A DNA stretch of 64,000 nucleotides from Rhinopithecus roxellana (lineage: Eukaryota > Chordata > Mammalia > Primates > Cercopithecidae), in contig NC_044554.1 in NCBI RefSeq assembly GCF_007565055.1, forward strand, positions 139,375,463 to 139,439,462. Direction: 5' to 3'. Position numbers and translations under genes: made by a program. The notes beneath the pieces are model-generated. The model had not been told where the DNA came from. It made no database searches and was given only the letters and a program-made list of their open reading frames with translations. Below are positions 35,789 through 48,309 of the stretch, piece by piece; within the stretch, counting starts at the first letter, position 1; every line of letters starts with the position of its first letter.

Positions 35789-36569
35789 TTTCAGTAAGTT
35801 TCTTAATCTTGAGTTATAATTTGATTGCACTGTGGTCTGAGGCACTGTTATGATTTCAGCATTTTGCATTTGATGAGGAGTGTTTTACTTCCAATTATGT
35901 GATCAATTTTAGACTAGGTGCCATGTTATGATGAGAAGAATTTATATTCTGTTGTTTGGGGGTGGACAGTTCTGCAAATATCTATCAAATACACTTGGTT
36001 CAGAGCTGAATTCAAGTCCTGAATGTCTGTGTTAATTTTCTGTCTCAATTATCTGTCTAATATTGACAATGGGGTATCAAAGTAACCCACTATTATTGTG
36101 TGGGGCTCTAAATCTCTTTGTAGGTCTTTACCAACATTTTTTATGAATCTGGTGCTCCTGTATTGGGTGCATATATATTTTAAATAGCTCTTCGTATTTA
36201 ATTGAACCCTTTTTCATTATGTAATGCCCTTTGTCTTTTTTTACCTTTGTTGTTTTAAAGTTTATTTTGTCAGAAACAAGGATTGCAACCCCTACTTTTT
36301 TCTGCTTTCCATTTGCTTGGAAAATTTTCCTTCATCCCTTTATTTGAACCTATGTGTGTCTTTGCACATGAGATGGTTCTCTTGAATACAGCATACCAGT
36401 AAGCCTTGTCTTTTTACCCAGCTTTCCATTCTGTCTTTTAATTGAGGCATTTAGCCATTACATTTAAGGTTAATATTATTATGTGTGGATTTGGTCTTAT
36501 CATTGTGATCCTGACTGGTTAATTTTGCAGACTTGTTATTATAGTTGCTTCATAGTGTCATTGGTTTGT

Positions 36570-38170
36570 TTTGTAGTAGGTGATAACAGTTTTTCCTTTC
36601 TGTGTTTAATGCTTCCTCCAGGAGCTCTTTCAAGGCAGGCCTGGTGGTGATGAAATCCCTTAGCATTGGCTTGTCTGAAAAGAATTTTATTTCTCCTCCA
36701 CTTATGAAGTTTAGTTTGTCCGGATATGAAATTCTGGACTGGAATTTATTTTCTTTAAGAATGTTGAATATTGGCCCTCAATCTCTTCTGGCTTGTATGG
36801 CTTCCACTGAGAGATCCACTGTGACCTGACCTGTCTCTCTGGCTGTCCTTAACATTTTTACCTTAATTTCAACCTTGGAGAATATGACAATCATGTGTCT
36901 TGGGGTTGATCTTCTCATGAAGTATCTCTGGTTTTCCTGAATTTGAATTTGGGCCTGGCTTGCTTGGTTGAGGAAGTTCTCCTGGATGATACACTGAACT
37001 ATGTTTTCTAACTTGCTTTCATTCCTCCATCTCTTTCATGTACCCTGATCAGTTGTAGGTTTGGACTTTTTACATAATCCCATATTCCCAGAGATTTTGT
37101 TCATACATTTTCATTCTCTTTTCTCTATTCTTGTCTGCCGGTCTTATTTTAGAAAAATGGACTTCAAGCTCGGATATTCTTTCTTCCACTTGATCTATTC
37201 TGCTATTGATAATTTTGATTGCATTATGAAGTTCTTCTGTTATGTTTTTCAACTCTGTAAGGTCATTTATGTTCCTCTCTAAACTGGCTATTCTGGTTTT
37301 CAGCTTCTGGTTATGTTTTATCATGGTTCTTAGCTTCTTTGCATTGGATCAGAACATGGTTCGTTAGCTCAGCAAAGTTCATTATTACCCACCTTCTGAA
37401 GCCTACTTCTGTCAATTCAGCCATCTCACCATCATCCCAGTTCTGTGTGCCTTGCTGGAGAGGTATTGTGATTGTTTGGAGAAGAGGCAATCTGGCTTTT
37501 TTAGTTTTCAACTATATATATACTTTTTTTTTTTTTTGAAACAGAGTTTCACTGTGTCACCCAGGCTAGAGTGTGGTGGCGCGAACTCAGCTCACTGCAG
37601 CCTCCACCTCCCGGGTTCAAGTGATTCTCCTGTCTCAGCCTCCTGAGTAGCTGAGATTACTGGTATGTGCCACCATGCCTGGGTAATTTTTTTGTATTTT
37701 TATGTTTTATTTGTTTATTTATTTTGGGACAGAGTCTCTCTCTGTCACCAGGCTGGAGTGCAGTGGTGCGATCTCAGCTCACTGCAACCTCTGCCTCCCA
37801 GGTTCAAACAATTCTCCTGCCTCAGCCTCCCAAGTAGCTGGGACTACAAGTGCGCACCAACATACCCAGTTAATTTTTGTATTTTTAGTAGAGATGGGGT
37901 TGTTGGCCAGGATGGTCTCGATCTCTTGACCTTGTTATCTGCCCACCTCGGCCTCCCAAAGTGCTGGGATTACAGATATGAGCCACTGTGCCCAGCCAGT
38001 TTTCAGCATTTTTTCATCGATTGTTTCTCATCTTTGTGGACTTCTCTACCTTCAATCTTTGAGGTTGCTTACCTTTGAATGGGGTTTTGGTGGGGCCTTT
38101 TTTGTTGATGTTGTTGTTGTTGCTTTCTGTATGTTTGTTTTCCTTTTATCAGTTAGGCACCTCTTCCATG
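36570..38170 (-). pseudogene. L1 ORF1 remnant (RNA-binding coiled-coil protein), broken
   Basis: ORF1p is a trimeric RNA-binding chaperone of about 340 residues in intact L1. Frame 37070-37324 (minus) shows the coiled-coil with heptad-like LERNINDLTELKNITEEL and RIDQVEERISELE, leading toward the RRM. Frame 37311-37511 carries the upstream AELTEVGFRRWVI segment. A trimeric Alu at 37513-37997 then interrupts the N-terminal part, which continues to about 38170. Stops and the insertion make it non-functional. Confidence 0.8.
37513..37997 (-). mobile_element. Trimeric Alu (full dimer plus an extra right monomer), antisense
   Basis: On the plus strand there is a T-run, one right monomer with linker (about 37527-37703), then directly a second T-rich segment and a full dimer (about 37704-37997). 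The whole block is bounded by one near-perfect duplication, AGTTTTCAAC at 37503-37512 and AGTTTTCAGC at 37998-38007 (9 of 10 identical). No second duplication separates the parts. Three monomer-equivalents thus appear to belong to one insertion site. Confidence 0.85.
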
Positions 38171-38189
38171 GAGCTGCTGTGGATTGCTA

Positions 38190-39417
38190 GAGGTCCACTC
38201 CAGACCCAATCACCTGGTACCCCTCCTCTACCTGGAGGTATCACCAGTGAGGGCTGCAAAACAGCAAACATGGCAGCCTGCTCCTTCCTCTGGGAGCTCC
38301 ATCCCAGTGGGTCACCAACATATGCTGGCCCAAACACTCCTTTAGGAAATGTCTGGAGACCCCTGTTGGAAGATCTTATCTAGTCAGAAGGAACAGGTTC
38401 AGGGACCCACTTGAAGAAGCAGTCTGGCTGCCCCTTTCTGGAGCAGGTGCATTGTGCTGGGGGGAACACCCCCCTCGTTGACCCCCTGGACTCTCCAGAG
38501 CCAGCAGGCAGGAAAGACTAAGTCAGCTGAACCTCAGGGACCAAGGCCGCCACACCTCCCAGGAACTCTGTCCCAGGGAGATCAGAGTTCTGTTCCTAAA
38601 CCCCTGGCTAGAGTTGCTGAAATTCCCATGAGGAGGCCCTGCCCAGTGAAGAGAGATGGATTAGGGTCCTGCTTAAAGAAGCAGTCTGATCATGATCTGC
38701 CATAGCAGCTGTGCTACACTGTGGGGAATTCCTCCCCGTCTGGAACACCCAGACTCCCTGGTACTGACTTGAGCTGCCAAGATGGTGGCCACCCCTCCCA
38801 CCTGGGAAGTCAGTCATCTCAGGCAGTCTCCAGGCTGCTACCACCAGCCGGCTGGCTGGAATTCCAGGTCAGTGAGCCTTAACTTGTGAGGTGCCATGGG
38901 AGTGGGGCCTACTGAACCTGCCACTTGGCTCCTTAGCTTCAGCCTCTCTTCTAGGGAAATGGATAGATATCTTGCCTCACAGGAATTCCCAAGGCCGGAG
39001 TATGTAAAAAACTCCTGGGTTTCATCCATGCCCGTGTTGTTGCCCAGAGTCCACAGAGCTCTGTGCTTTGGACCCAAGGCCCTGGCGGTGTAGGCCCCTA
39101 AGGGGATCTCCTGATTTGCGGGTTGCAAAGATCCATAGGAAAAGAGTGCTTTCCTGAGCACGATCAAACAATCACTTGCTGCCTCCCTTGACTGAGGGTA
39201 GGGGCTCCCCTGGCTCCATGCTGCTCCTGGATGGGCCATCACCCCACCCTGCTTTTCCTCACTCTCCGTGGGTCCTGCCAACCACCTAGTCAGTTCCAAT
39301 GTGAGAACCTGGATATTTCAGTTGAAGGTGTAGCATTCACTCAATTCACTCGCCATTTTTGTTACTGGTGAGCATCATGGACCACCCTTGCTTCTAATCA
39401 GCCGTCTTGGCTTGCTA
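38190..39417 (-). promoter_or_regulatory. L1 5'UTR (sense and antisense promoter region of the element), decayed
   Basis: This 1.2-kb block is clearly GC-richer than its surroundings. Its antisense text contains typical primate L1 5'UTR phrases (GGTCCACTCCAGACCC, CTGCTCCTTCCTCTGGGAGC, AAGAAGCAGTCTGGCTGCCC, ACCTGGATATTTCAGTTGAA) and ends in the element's start at about 39417. In intact L1s this region holds the internal pol II promoter and an antisense promoter directed out of the 5' end, here rightwards. CpGs are largely decayed and activity is unknown. Open frames of 60-150 codons in it are by-products of GC content. Confidence 0.75.
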
Positions 39418-39429
39418 AAGCCTCTTTCT

Positions 39430-39760
39430 TCTTATACTATCTCGATTTTTAACATTATTATATGATTTTGCTCATTTTTGAAATGTATGTAAAAGGAAAC
39501 CATATGTTATATGCCATTTGTGCTGGCTTATTACCCTCAAAATTGTATTTGTAAATTTCAGCCATTTTTGTTGTGAGTGGCTACACAGTATTTTATTACC
39601 ATACTGAATTTATTGCATAAATACATTACTATTTACCGATGCTACATAATGGACACATTGGTTACAGTTTGGCGCCACTATGATGACTGTACATTTCTTT
39701 AAGTGCCATGTCCACATATTTGTGTTGAGTGAAATTGCTTTGACACTGTATCAATCCAGA
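39430..39760 (-). mobile_element. Old L1 3' fragment, antisense, low confidence
   Basis: Antisense ORF2-end-like text is seen around GGAAACCATATGTTATATG, AGTGGCTACACAGTATTTTA and TTGGTTACAGTTTGG. It fits the ORF2 C-terminal region of an old L1, heavily diverged. Confidence 0.5.
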
Positions 39761-39773
39761 ATTTCCCATAAGG

Positions 39774-40078
39774 TTTTTTTGGGTTTTTTTTTTGAGACTG
39801 AGTTTTGATCTGTCACCCAGCCTGGAGTGCAGTGGCTCGATCTCAGCTCACTGGAAGCGCCACCTCCCAAGTTCATGCCATTCTCCTGCCTCAGCCTCCC
39901 AAGTAGCTGGGACTACAGGTGCCCACCACCACCCCTAGCTAAACTAATTGTTTTATAATTTTAGTAGAGATGGGGTTTCACCGTGTTAGACAGGATGGTC
40001 TCCATCTCCTGACCTCGTGATCCGCCTGCCTCGACCTCCCAAAATGCTGGGATTACTGGCATGAGTCACCGCGCCTGC
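39774..40078 (-). mobile_element. AluY/S-type element, antisense
   Basis: A full antisense Alu with a T-tail interrupted by GGG, body TTTTGATCTGTCACCCAGCC to GAGTCACCGCGCCTGC. The flanks share TTCCCATAAGG (left) and CTCCCATAAAG (right), consistent with a duplicated target site that has since mutated. The linker carries a small duplication (CTAGCTAAACTAATTG). Confidence 0.88.
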
Positions 40079-40434
40079 ACTCCCATAAAGTTTTTAAATA
40101 AATATTTATTAGTCAGTTTGTGCTTCTTGAATTTCTGTAAGTAATTTTTGTGTGCAACAGTTGAGTCAAAGGAAGCATGAAGGATTGTTTTGAAGCTTGA
40201 CTCTCACAGCTATTTAAATAAGTTGAGAAAATAAAATTTATTCCCCTCTCAGAATCAGATAAGACAATTGGAAATTGGTGGGCAAGAGGAGTGAGTGCTA
40301 AAGACCGACTCCCTTCAGCCAGATGGGGCTAACACTGAGGTCCATGCCATGATTTTGGAGATTCTGATACTGCATATCAGACAGACATTGCAATTCTATA
40401 GTTGTCTCTTAAAAAACAAACAAACAAACAAACA

Positions 40435-42602
40435 AAAAACAGCTTTATTGAAATACAGTGAATATGTAAGGAACAGCATATATGGTAATATTTATGTGCA
40501 TGCACCTATGAAACAATCACCAAAACCAAGATAATGAACATATTCATCACTTCCAAAAGTTTCCCTGTGTCCATTTGCAATCTATTCTTCCAAGCTCTTT
40601 CTGAACCCCCCATGCCCCCTCTCCCAACTTTTCCAAATGAAACCACTAATATACATTCTGCCACTATACATAAGTTTGCATTTTCCAAATGTTTGGTAAA
40701 TAAAATCACATAGGATATGTTCTCTTTTAGGAAATTTTCTTTAATTCAGCATGTTTATTTTAATATTCATGTATGAATTAAGTGTTTATTTCTTCTTATT
40801 TGGGAGGAGTATTTCATTGTATAATATAACATCCTGTTATATTAATAGGATGTGTAGGTGTTTACATTTTTTAAGTGAACTTTTTAAATCATTTGTTAAT
40901 ATTGTGAATCACATTGATTTTTAAATGTTAAACCCAATCCGCGTTCCTGACAGAAAACTCACCTAGCCACCATGTATTATTTCAATCATCTAATGTTGGA
41001 TTTGAGTTGTTTAAAATTTGTGCACAATTAGTACATCTATGTTCAGAAGGTTATTGGTCTATGGTTATCTTTTCTTATAAAGTCATCTTCAGATTTTGCT
41101 ATCAGGATAGTATTGATTCATAGAATAAGTTAGGAAATAATTTTTTCACAGTTTTCTGAAAGATTTTACACATATTCAATATTATTTCTTTTTAAAATGT
41201 TTGCTAGAATTTGTCAGTTAAGCTACCTGGGCCTAGAGTTGCCATTGTAGAATTTCTAACCATAAATTTAATCTCTTTAGTAGTTGTAGGGCTACTCAGG
41301 TTATCCATTTTATCTTCAGTAGGCTATAGTAGTATGTGTATTTCAAGGAATTTGTGTATTTCAGCTAAACTGGAGATTTTCTTGGTATAAAATTATTTGC
41401 AATTTTTTAATTCTCCTAATATCTATAGAATCAGTAGTGACATCATAATCTCTCTCATATCTTATGTTGGTATGTTGTGTCTTCTTTTCATTTTCTTCTC
41501 AGCAGTCTGGCTAGAGGTGTACAAATTCTGTTCATTTCATTAAGAACCAATATTTGATTTATTTTTTCTATTGTCTTTCTGCTTTCTATTTTATTAATGT
41601 TGTTCTGATATTATTATGTTCTTTGCTTTATTTTGAATTCATTTGTTCTTTCTCTAGTTTTTTTAGGTGGAAGCTGAAGCTCTTGATCTGAGACCTTCCT
41701 TCTTTTCTATTATTGGCATTAAGTGTTTTAAATTTTCCTGTAAGTACTGCTTTTGTTGCATTCCACAAATTTTTATGTGTTGTAATTTCATTTTCATTTA
41801 CTTACAAAAACCTTTTTAATTTTCCTCTTTAACTTATATATTTATGTGTATTTAGTTTCCAGTATTTGGAACATTTTAGATATCATTCTATTTTTAATTT
41901 CTAGTTTAATTTCATTATAACTACAGAGCATTCTTTATATAACTTGATTGTTCTGAAATATGAGACTAGTTTTATGTCTTACAGTACAGCTTATCTTAGT
42001 AAATTGTCCATGTTCTCTTTCCAAAAATGAGTGTTCTGTGGTTGTTGAGTAAACTCTTCTAAAAATTTCCATTAGGTCAAATTGATTGACAGTGATGTTC
42101 AATTTCTTCATATCCTTACTGATTTTTTTGCCTATTTTTATCATTTATGAGAGAGAGCTATTAATCAGCTATAATTATGATTTTGTCTATTCTTCCTGCA
42201 GTTCTGTCTGTGTTTGCTTCCTGTATCTTGAAGATTTTCGTTTGATACATACATAAATGCTTAAAACTTGTATATTCCTTTGATTAATTGATCCCTTTAT
42301 CATCATAAAATGACCCTTTCGTTCCTAGTGATAATCTTTGCTCTAAAGTCTACTTTGTGTGATGTTAGAATTTTTCTATTTTTCTTCTGTTAGTGTTAGC
42401 TCAGTATTTATTTTTCCTTCCTTTTACTTTTAACCTCTTTGTGTCTTTGTATTTCATTTTTTTTTTCTTTATAAGCATCCTATTATTGGGTGTTGCTTCT
42501 TTATTCTCTCTGACAATCTCTATATTTTAATTTTGAGAATTTAGAGCATTTACATTTAATGTGATTACTGATATGGTTAGGGTTAAATCTGTCAACTTGC
42601 TC

Positions 42603-42656
<54 letters not shown>

Positions 42657-44395
42657 TTTTGGCCTGTTCTTCCTTTTTTCCTCTCTTTATGCTCAGTTGG
42701 AATTTATTGGGTTTATTTATGGTTAATTTTCTCCCTGTGTTTGCTTGTTAGCTAAAGCTTCTTACTTGGTTATCTTAGCAATTATTTTAGAATTTGTAGC
42801 ACACATCTTTACCTTATTACAGTCTACTTTCAAGAAATATTATATTATGTATGGCATAAGTCCCTTAAAATTACATTCTTTGTTTTCCTCTCCTAGTTTT
42901 TGCATTGTCATACATTTTACTTCTACATGTTATAAACCCCATGCCACATTGCCTTTTTTAAAAAAAGCAGTCAATTGTCTACTAAAAAATTTATACATAT
43001 TTTAAGTATCATAATTTTCCCCATGTGATTACCATTTTTATGTTCATCATTCCTTTTATTGATCTATATGTCAAATTTCTTCCTGCTTGAAGGACTTCCA
43101 TTTATATTTTATATAATACATTTCTGCTATTTATGAATTCTTTCAGTTTTTGTGTGTCTGATAAATACTTTATCTTTATTTTTAAAGATATTATTGCTGG
43201 ATAACAAATTGTAGGTTCACAACCCCCCCTTTTTTTTAGTACTTTAAAAATGTTGCTCCACTGTCTTCTCACTTGCATTGCTTTGATGAGAAATTTGTTC
43301 CTCTCTATATAATGCATCTTATTACACACATCACTCTGGCTGCTTTTATGATTTCTCTCTTTAATGCTTGTTTTATACAATTTGATAATGACTTCTTTTC
43401 CTGTACTTTTCATGTTTCTTATGATTGAGGTTCATTGAGCTTTTCAATCTGTGTGTTTGCAAGTTTTATCAAAATTGGAAAATTTTCAGCAATTACCATT
43501 TCAAATACTTTTCCATTGCCTTTTGATCTTCTGTTTTCCAAGGACTCCAAATACCATATTAGGCCACATAAAATTTTCTTACTGCTTACTGATGCTCTCT
43601 TAATGTGTTTCATTTTGGATCATTCCTATCATAATATCTTTTCATTGTGGGTCATATTTTCTTACTTCTTTGCATGACCCTTGATTTTTTATTATAACAG
43701 CCATGGCAACTTTTACCTTCTTATTATAGCTCCTGAATAGATTTGAACTTCTAAAAAAAAATCATTGATCCATTTTGTAAGACATAGTTAAGTTACTTGA
43801 AAATAATACGATTCTTTAGTGCCTTGTTTTTAAGATTTTTTTAAAGATGAAATTAGAGCATTAATCCATGGCTACTACTGAGGGACTCTTGGTTCCTTAT
43901 CCAATGCTTCATGAATTATGTTTTTTAGTGTGGCTAATAAGAAAAGCTGTTGTTTTCAGCCCTGTAGAAACTCCTAGTGTTGTTCTGTCTAATACTTTGA
44001 GTGATTCTTTACCCAGCCTTTCATACATATATGCCCTGATCAAGGGGCCTTTTCCAAATCCCTGGAATTCTTTCTATATGCATTTCTCTCCTATCTGGTA
44101 CTCTGACCTGTGAACACTAGCTATCTTTGCTGAACTTTTAGCATCATCAGTTCAACTCAGAGAGTCCACCAGACTCTGCCTGGATCCCCCTCTTTGTCGG
44201 GAAACCTCTGAGGGTATTAAGCTGGAACACCCCCATTTGTGTCCTTTACTTCAGGGATCATTTTTCTTAATCGTCTGATGTCCAATTCCTTGAAAACTAT
44301 TTTTAAAATATATTTTGTCTTATATTACAGATGTTACAGATAGGAGGACTAATCCAGGCCCTGTTATTCTATCTTTGCCATAAGTGTATATCGCC
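40435..44395 (-). mobile_element. Ancient, nearly complete L1M-type element, antisense
   Basis: The 3'UTR is at the left: CAGCTTTATTGAAATACAGT, ACCAAAACCAAGATAATGAA, then CATATTCATCACTTCCAAAA. It is followed by a shortened, degenerate ORF2 (about 40900-42600, with the TTATTGGTCTATGGTTATC block and the TTTGATTGATTGACAG-type endonuclease side), a (GT)n microsatellite, ORF1-like sequence, and an old-type 5' region to about 44395 (AGTTAAGTTACTTGAAAATA, CTACTACTGAGGGACTC). Its order and orientation are consistent with a single ancient insertion. No frame survives beyond about 100 codons. Confidence 0.7.
42605..42651. repeat. (GT)n microsatellite, about 23 units
   Basis: An uninterrupted GT run inside the antisense L1M. 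Confidence 0.97.
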
Positions 44396-44553
44396 ACGTT
44401 TACACTTTATATTTTCCATGAGTGTCTTATTGAGTAGCCAAGGTTGAATCATTCTTTCAGATGTCCAACAGTGAGTTTTCATGGACTGGGATAATTTATA
44501 TAGTTAATTAAATGAATCTGGCCTTTATGAGATTAAATAAAAGAGGCTATATA

Positions 44554-44849
44554 AAGTTCCTGATGCACATTTAAAACTCAATAGCTAATATTAACCTTTC
44601 ATCTTCTTCAATGTATCCTTGAATTAAAAAAGACATTGTTTTATAATGGAAACAGGCATAAACAGGACTTGAATAACCTGAATTCTGGTTATTGGTTTCC
44701 AACCTATCAGTACTGGTGAGCCATTTAAACTGCTGAATCCACTCAATGGATTCTAATCCACTCAAAATTAGTTCTTCTAATCCACTCAATGATGGCAGAA
44801 ACATTTTTCCTTTATATCTTATGGAATTGTTGGCAAGATTAAGATATCA
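44554..44849 (+). repeat. source-like copy of a 262-bp aligned direct duplication
   Basis: The segment from AAGTTCCTGATGCAC to AAGATATCA recurs at 48346-48613. The first 184 nt align without gaps and with 5 mismatches; the last 78 nt are identical. Between them this copy has 34 nt (44738-44771), where the other has 6. The sequence runs smoothly past its right boundary as the 3' part of a MIR (GTGAAAGTTCTTTTGTAAAT), which suggests this is the original location. Confidence 0.95.
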
Positions 44850-44900
44850 AAGGTGAAAGTTCTTTTGTAAATTGAAAAGTATTACATATATGTGATATTA
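44640..44900 (+). mobile_element. MIR-family element, sense
   Basis: The 3' half is clear: ATCTTATGGAATTGTTGGCA and AGATTAAGATATC match the MIR block cctacctcatagggttgttgtgaggattaaatgaga. It then continues as GAAAGTTCTTTTGTAAATTG, the ending found in some MIR variants. The 5' half (AACAGGACTTGAATAACCTG) is more diverged. It spans the right boundary of the duplicated segment. Confidence 0.6.
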
Positions 44901-47900
44901 ATGCTCAAATTTTGCCTGGTGATGTTTTGTTTGGTTCTGTTTTAAGTTACACTTCACTATGTGTTCCATTTTTCCCAAATGGGCCATTTGTACATAGAAA
45001 GCCTTTGAAGAAAGTCCCTTAGAGATAAATCTTTTGACAGATTTTTAAAACTTTACTTAACACAGAAAATTTTCCAAGCATCTTTCTAAAGTTAATACAG
45101 AAGCGTATTTTAAAAAATAACCTAGAAAGTACAAAAACGCAGAAAAAAATTAAATTAATGCCCTTATGGTAATTTATAAAAATAAATTGATATTGTCACC
45201 CTATTACTATAAAAATAAAAAATAGGTTTTTATATTATGCATATGAATTCAAGATATGTTGGGATATTTAAATTCATTATTCCAATGAGACTCAATAATG
45301 TTTATGTAAGGTAGAATTACTCTGTGTTTTGTGGTGATCAAGACAGTTATGGTTCAAGAGACTTAATTTTGGTTCTAGAATTATAATCGCCCAACCACAA
45401 GAGCACATGCTTATTTAAGGTATAGTCCCACTTGTATTCAAAATGCTTCACAGATAACTATAGCTGGATTAAATTGCTGCGTAAATACCAGATGCAGATC
45501 TGCAGGTACAGCACTCCTTAAGACAGTCTATCAGAAATTTTAAATGTCATAGTGCATAATTTATCAATGCTAATAGCCCTCGGCACAGATCTGAGGGAAT
45601 TAACCTATACAGTCAAACTATTTATCACATCACAATATATAAAATGTACTTTTAATTAATAAATGGACAATCTATTGCCTTCATGTATGCAACTGATCAA
45701 TCCTTTTTTATCTTCTGTCTACAGTTTGGGTCCTTTTAATGGGTTTTAATGGGTTTTTCTGTACACTTGCACAGCCGAGTTTATGCACTTACTTCCTGGA
45801 ACAGTTTCTGTACTTTGTGGCATAATCTCACAGCCTCTTTGGTATTTTTCCATGGCAGTATCAGTGTGAAAATAATCATGCTTCTTGGTATTTTAAAATG
45901 GCATTCATTACTCTTGAGCTGACCTCCCTGGCACTAGCCTATCTGAAAGCCATAAAATTAGTATAATGCAGTTCCCATCAATACACTAAGTCTTTAAGGA
46001 TCTGAGTTAATAGTTTACATGAGCAAAGATTGTTAAAAGTACAGTGATTCACTACACTCATGAAAAGTGAAGCAAACAGCTACAACTGGAAAACAGTTAT
46101 ATATAGATGTTAACAAAGCATCTAAGTTCTTACTGAATCTATTACGGCAACTACTGAATTTAATTGTCTAGTTGCATTTGGCATCAAATCAGCTTTTAAA
46201 AATTTGATGGTACAGACTGCTTCTTCCAGATTTACAAACAGGATGTATTTTATGGGAGTTTGATTGAAAAAATTAAAGATTATAAAATAAACTATTTTGA
46301 AGTTACTGATGGTTTCAGCACTTTATACTGAGTCAACCAAAAATATTTCTACCTCAAATTTTAAAAAGAATTAAGATTAATGAAAGCAATGAGTTAAAAT
46401 GCATGAGGACACTATGAGTGTTCTATTTTTATTGTTCTGTATTCCTAATATTTTCTAAAACATGTTGTTTTGATTCAGGATTTATACACTTCCAGAAAAA
46501 TTATTTTAAACTTTTCCTCTTACGTATAACATGGGTTTTAGTAAAAGACTGAATAATTAAAAGGCAAAAATATTTTATTCATAAATAATCATATTATTAT
46601 AATCACTTGGTTTCATAAGGAGATTATTCCTTCTTATGGTGCCCTATCATCTCCTTAAACCTTAATACTCCAATTTTCAAATCCAAATACCAAGGAAGAC
46701 AGAACATCTTACAATGAGCTCCATTTTCCAGATTAATGCACCTGAGAAACATTTTTCCTTATTTAATATCCCTTACTCATTTCCTCTCCTGTTATAGGGA
46801 TAGCACAGCTGTTTATCTGGCAATTATCTTTGAATCTATTAGTGAAAATGCCTAAATTAATCATAAAAAGACAAGTACATCACAGAGTAACTGTGCTATG
46901 AATACAGGACCTCCTTGTATTCTTTCTGTCATTTTCACTTGTTCCACATGGCAGCATTTGTTTCTTGATACTGTAAACTGTAAGTTTGTTTCAGATAGAG
47001 AACTTATATAGATTTATTAGACTGTACTACTTAGTTCTAGTAAGAATACCAGTTACCCCCAGCAATTCAGATGCTCTTAGTTATAACTACAGAATAGTTC
47101 TGTGCAGTCAACAAAAAGATATCTGGGAATTGTGGGGGACTTGCATATTTGACTTAAATAACTCATTCAGAAGTTTGACAGATTCAATATTTGGATCAAT
47201 GATCAAAAAATAGTTTTCATTTAATTTAATGAACATTTGCTTGTTGTTTTATATATATATATGTGTGTGTGTGTATATATGCTATGTAAAATCTAAAGAT
47301 AGGATGGTGACATGTAAACTGTAATTTACAGAACTGAAATAAAAAGTGGAAAATGGACTCATAGAATATAGGCATACACCAGGTTGTGCCACTAATTCAT
47401 TCACTTAATCAAAGAATATTAGAATTTACAAAATGAAATTTAGATTTTTCAACTTGTACAAATATGGGCAAGACATGTTTTTTTATTTTTGGTTTTTACC
47501 CTCAGGAAGTTCAGTGTCTACTAGAGGCGACAGACACACAAAGGTATAAATTATAATAGAAGATTAAATAATATCATTGTGACAAGAAAAAAAGTCTCAT
47601 TTTGTACGGGCACAAAATGAGAAACTCTTATTAACGCTGGAACTAACTTTATAGATAAATAACAGTAAATTTTCTAGTATAACTGATAAGGCGACACATG
47701 GATCAATGTAAAGGGAAAAACAAAAAATAGAACATAAGTATTATTCTCCTCAAAGGAAAAGCCTAATGCTTTTCTCAGCAATCAGAGAAAGGGAATAAAA
47801 TAAGCTCTTTCAGACACAGGGATGTGTTTAGTCACAACTCACTAACAAAAATTGATTAAGACAAAATGTGCTTCACAGTTGAGAATTCTTCTCTAGGCTC

Positions 47901-48309
47901 AACCCTTAACTGATGTGAGCTGAGAAATGGTTATTACGTGTCCTGTATATTCAGGGATCCCAATGTTACAAAGAAAGTGGACGAAGTCCAGCCACTCATG
48001 TTTTGGCATACATTACTTTGATTAGCTATCTTTGTTTGTCACATTTACTTTATAATTATGTTTTTTTCTATGCAGGTCTTACTGATAAATGCAGCTGTGC
48101 CTGTATTGTTAGAGGTTAAGGGTGATGGAGAATAACATACAGATGGCAAAATGGTTTTACTCACAATACAAAGTGTATTGCCTACCTGGAGCCCTGTGTT
48201 GAAAAGGACTCTGAGGACATGTGGCATAACCAATCTGCAATGAGTGAAAGAGGAGAGTAGCAGTGCAAGGGCCCCACATTTGCTTTCCCTAGAAAAGAAA
48301 CTGAGTGAA
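44901..48309. other. single-copy AT-rich DNA
   Basis: About 3.4 kb with nothing recognised apart from a TA/TG patch at 47249-47281. It is the spacer between the two copies of the duplicated segment. Confidence 0.45.
47249..47281. repeat. (TA)n(TG)n(TA)n compound microsatellite
   Basis: A short alternating purine-pyrimidine run. Confidence 0.9.

Larger units (their letters stand above)
33048..36503 (-). pseudogene. L1 ORF2 remnant lacking the RT core and C-terminus
   Basis: The start codon position appears at 36501-36503 (antisense CAT in the GGATTTGGTCTTATCAT block). The endonuclease part runs leftwards to about 35800 and is split by two Alus. At about 34401 the antisense text jumps from the CTTGCCTAATTG block directly to GTAGGCTATTTAATACTGCC, which in a complete L1 lie roughly 600-700 nt apart. 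The missing interval includes the palm-domain start seen in the other L1 at 18762-19022. Only islands such as 33388-33612 remain open. Confidence 0.8.
33048..39417 (-). mobile_element. Primate L1 (older L1PA/L1PB group) with intact 5' end, antisense, 3'-truncated
   Basis: A long antisense L1. Going right to left it has a GC-richer 5'UTR ending near 39417 (antisense GCCGTCTTGGCTTGC), ORF1, inter-ORF and ORF2. It stops inside the ORF2 C-terminal region at about 33048, so the last part of ORF2 and the whole 3'UTR are absent. Later insertions are an AluY (34653-34972), an AluS with pyrimidine tail (35369-35788) and a trimeric Alu (37513-37997). Internal simple repeats sit at 33859-33888 (GTT)n and 35069-35116 (GT)n. 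It is inactive. Confidence 0.88.

Noticed and set aside
38838..39299. 153-codon open frame on the minus strand, GC-rich
   Set aside because: It falls in the L1 5'UTR, where low AT content makes long frames common; no ORF0-like start or known domain was recognised.
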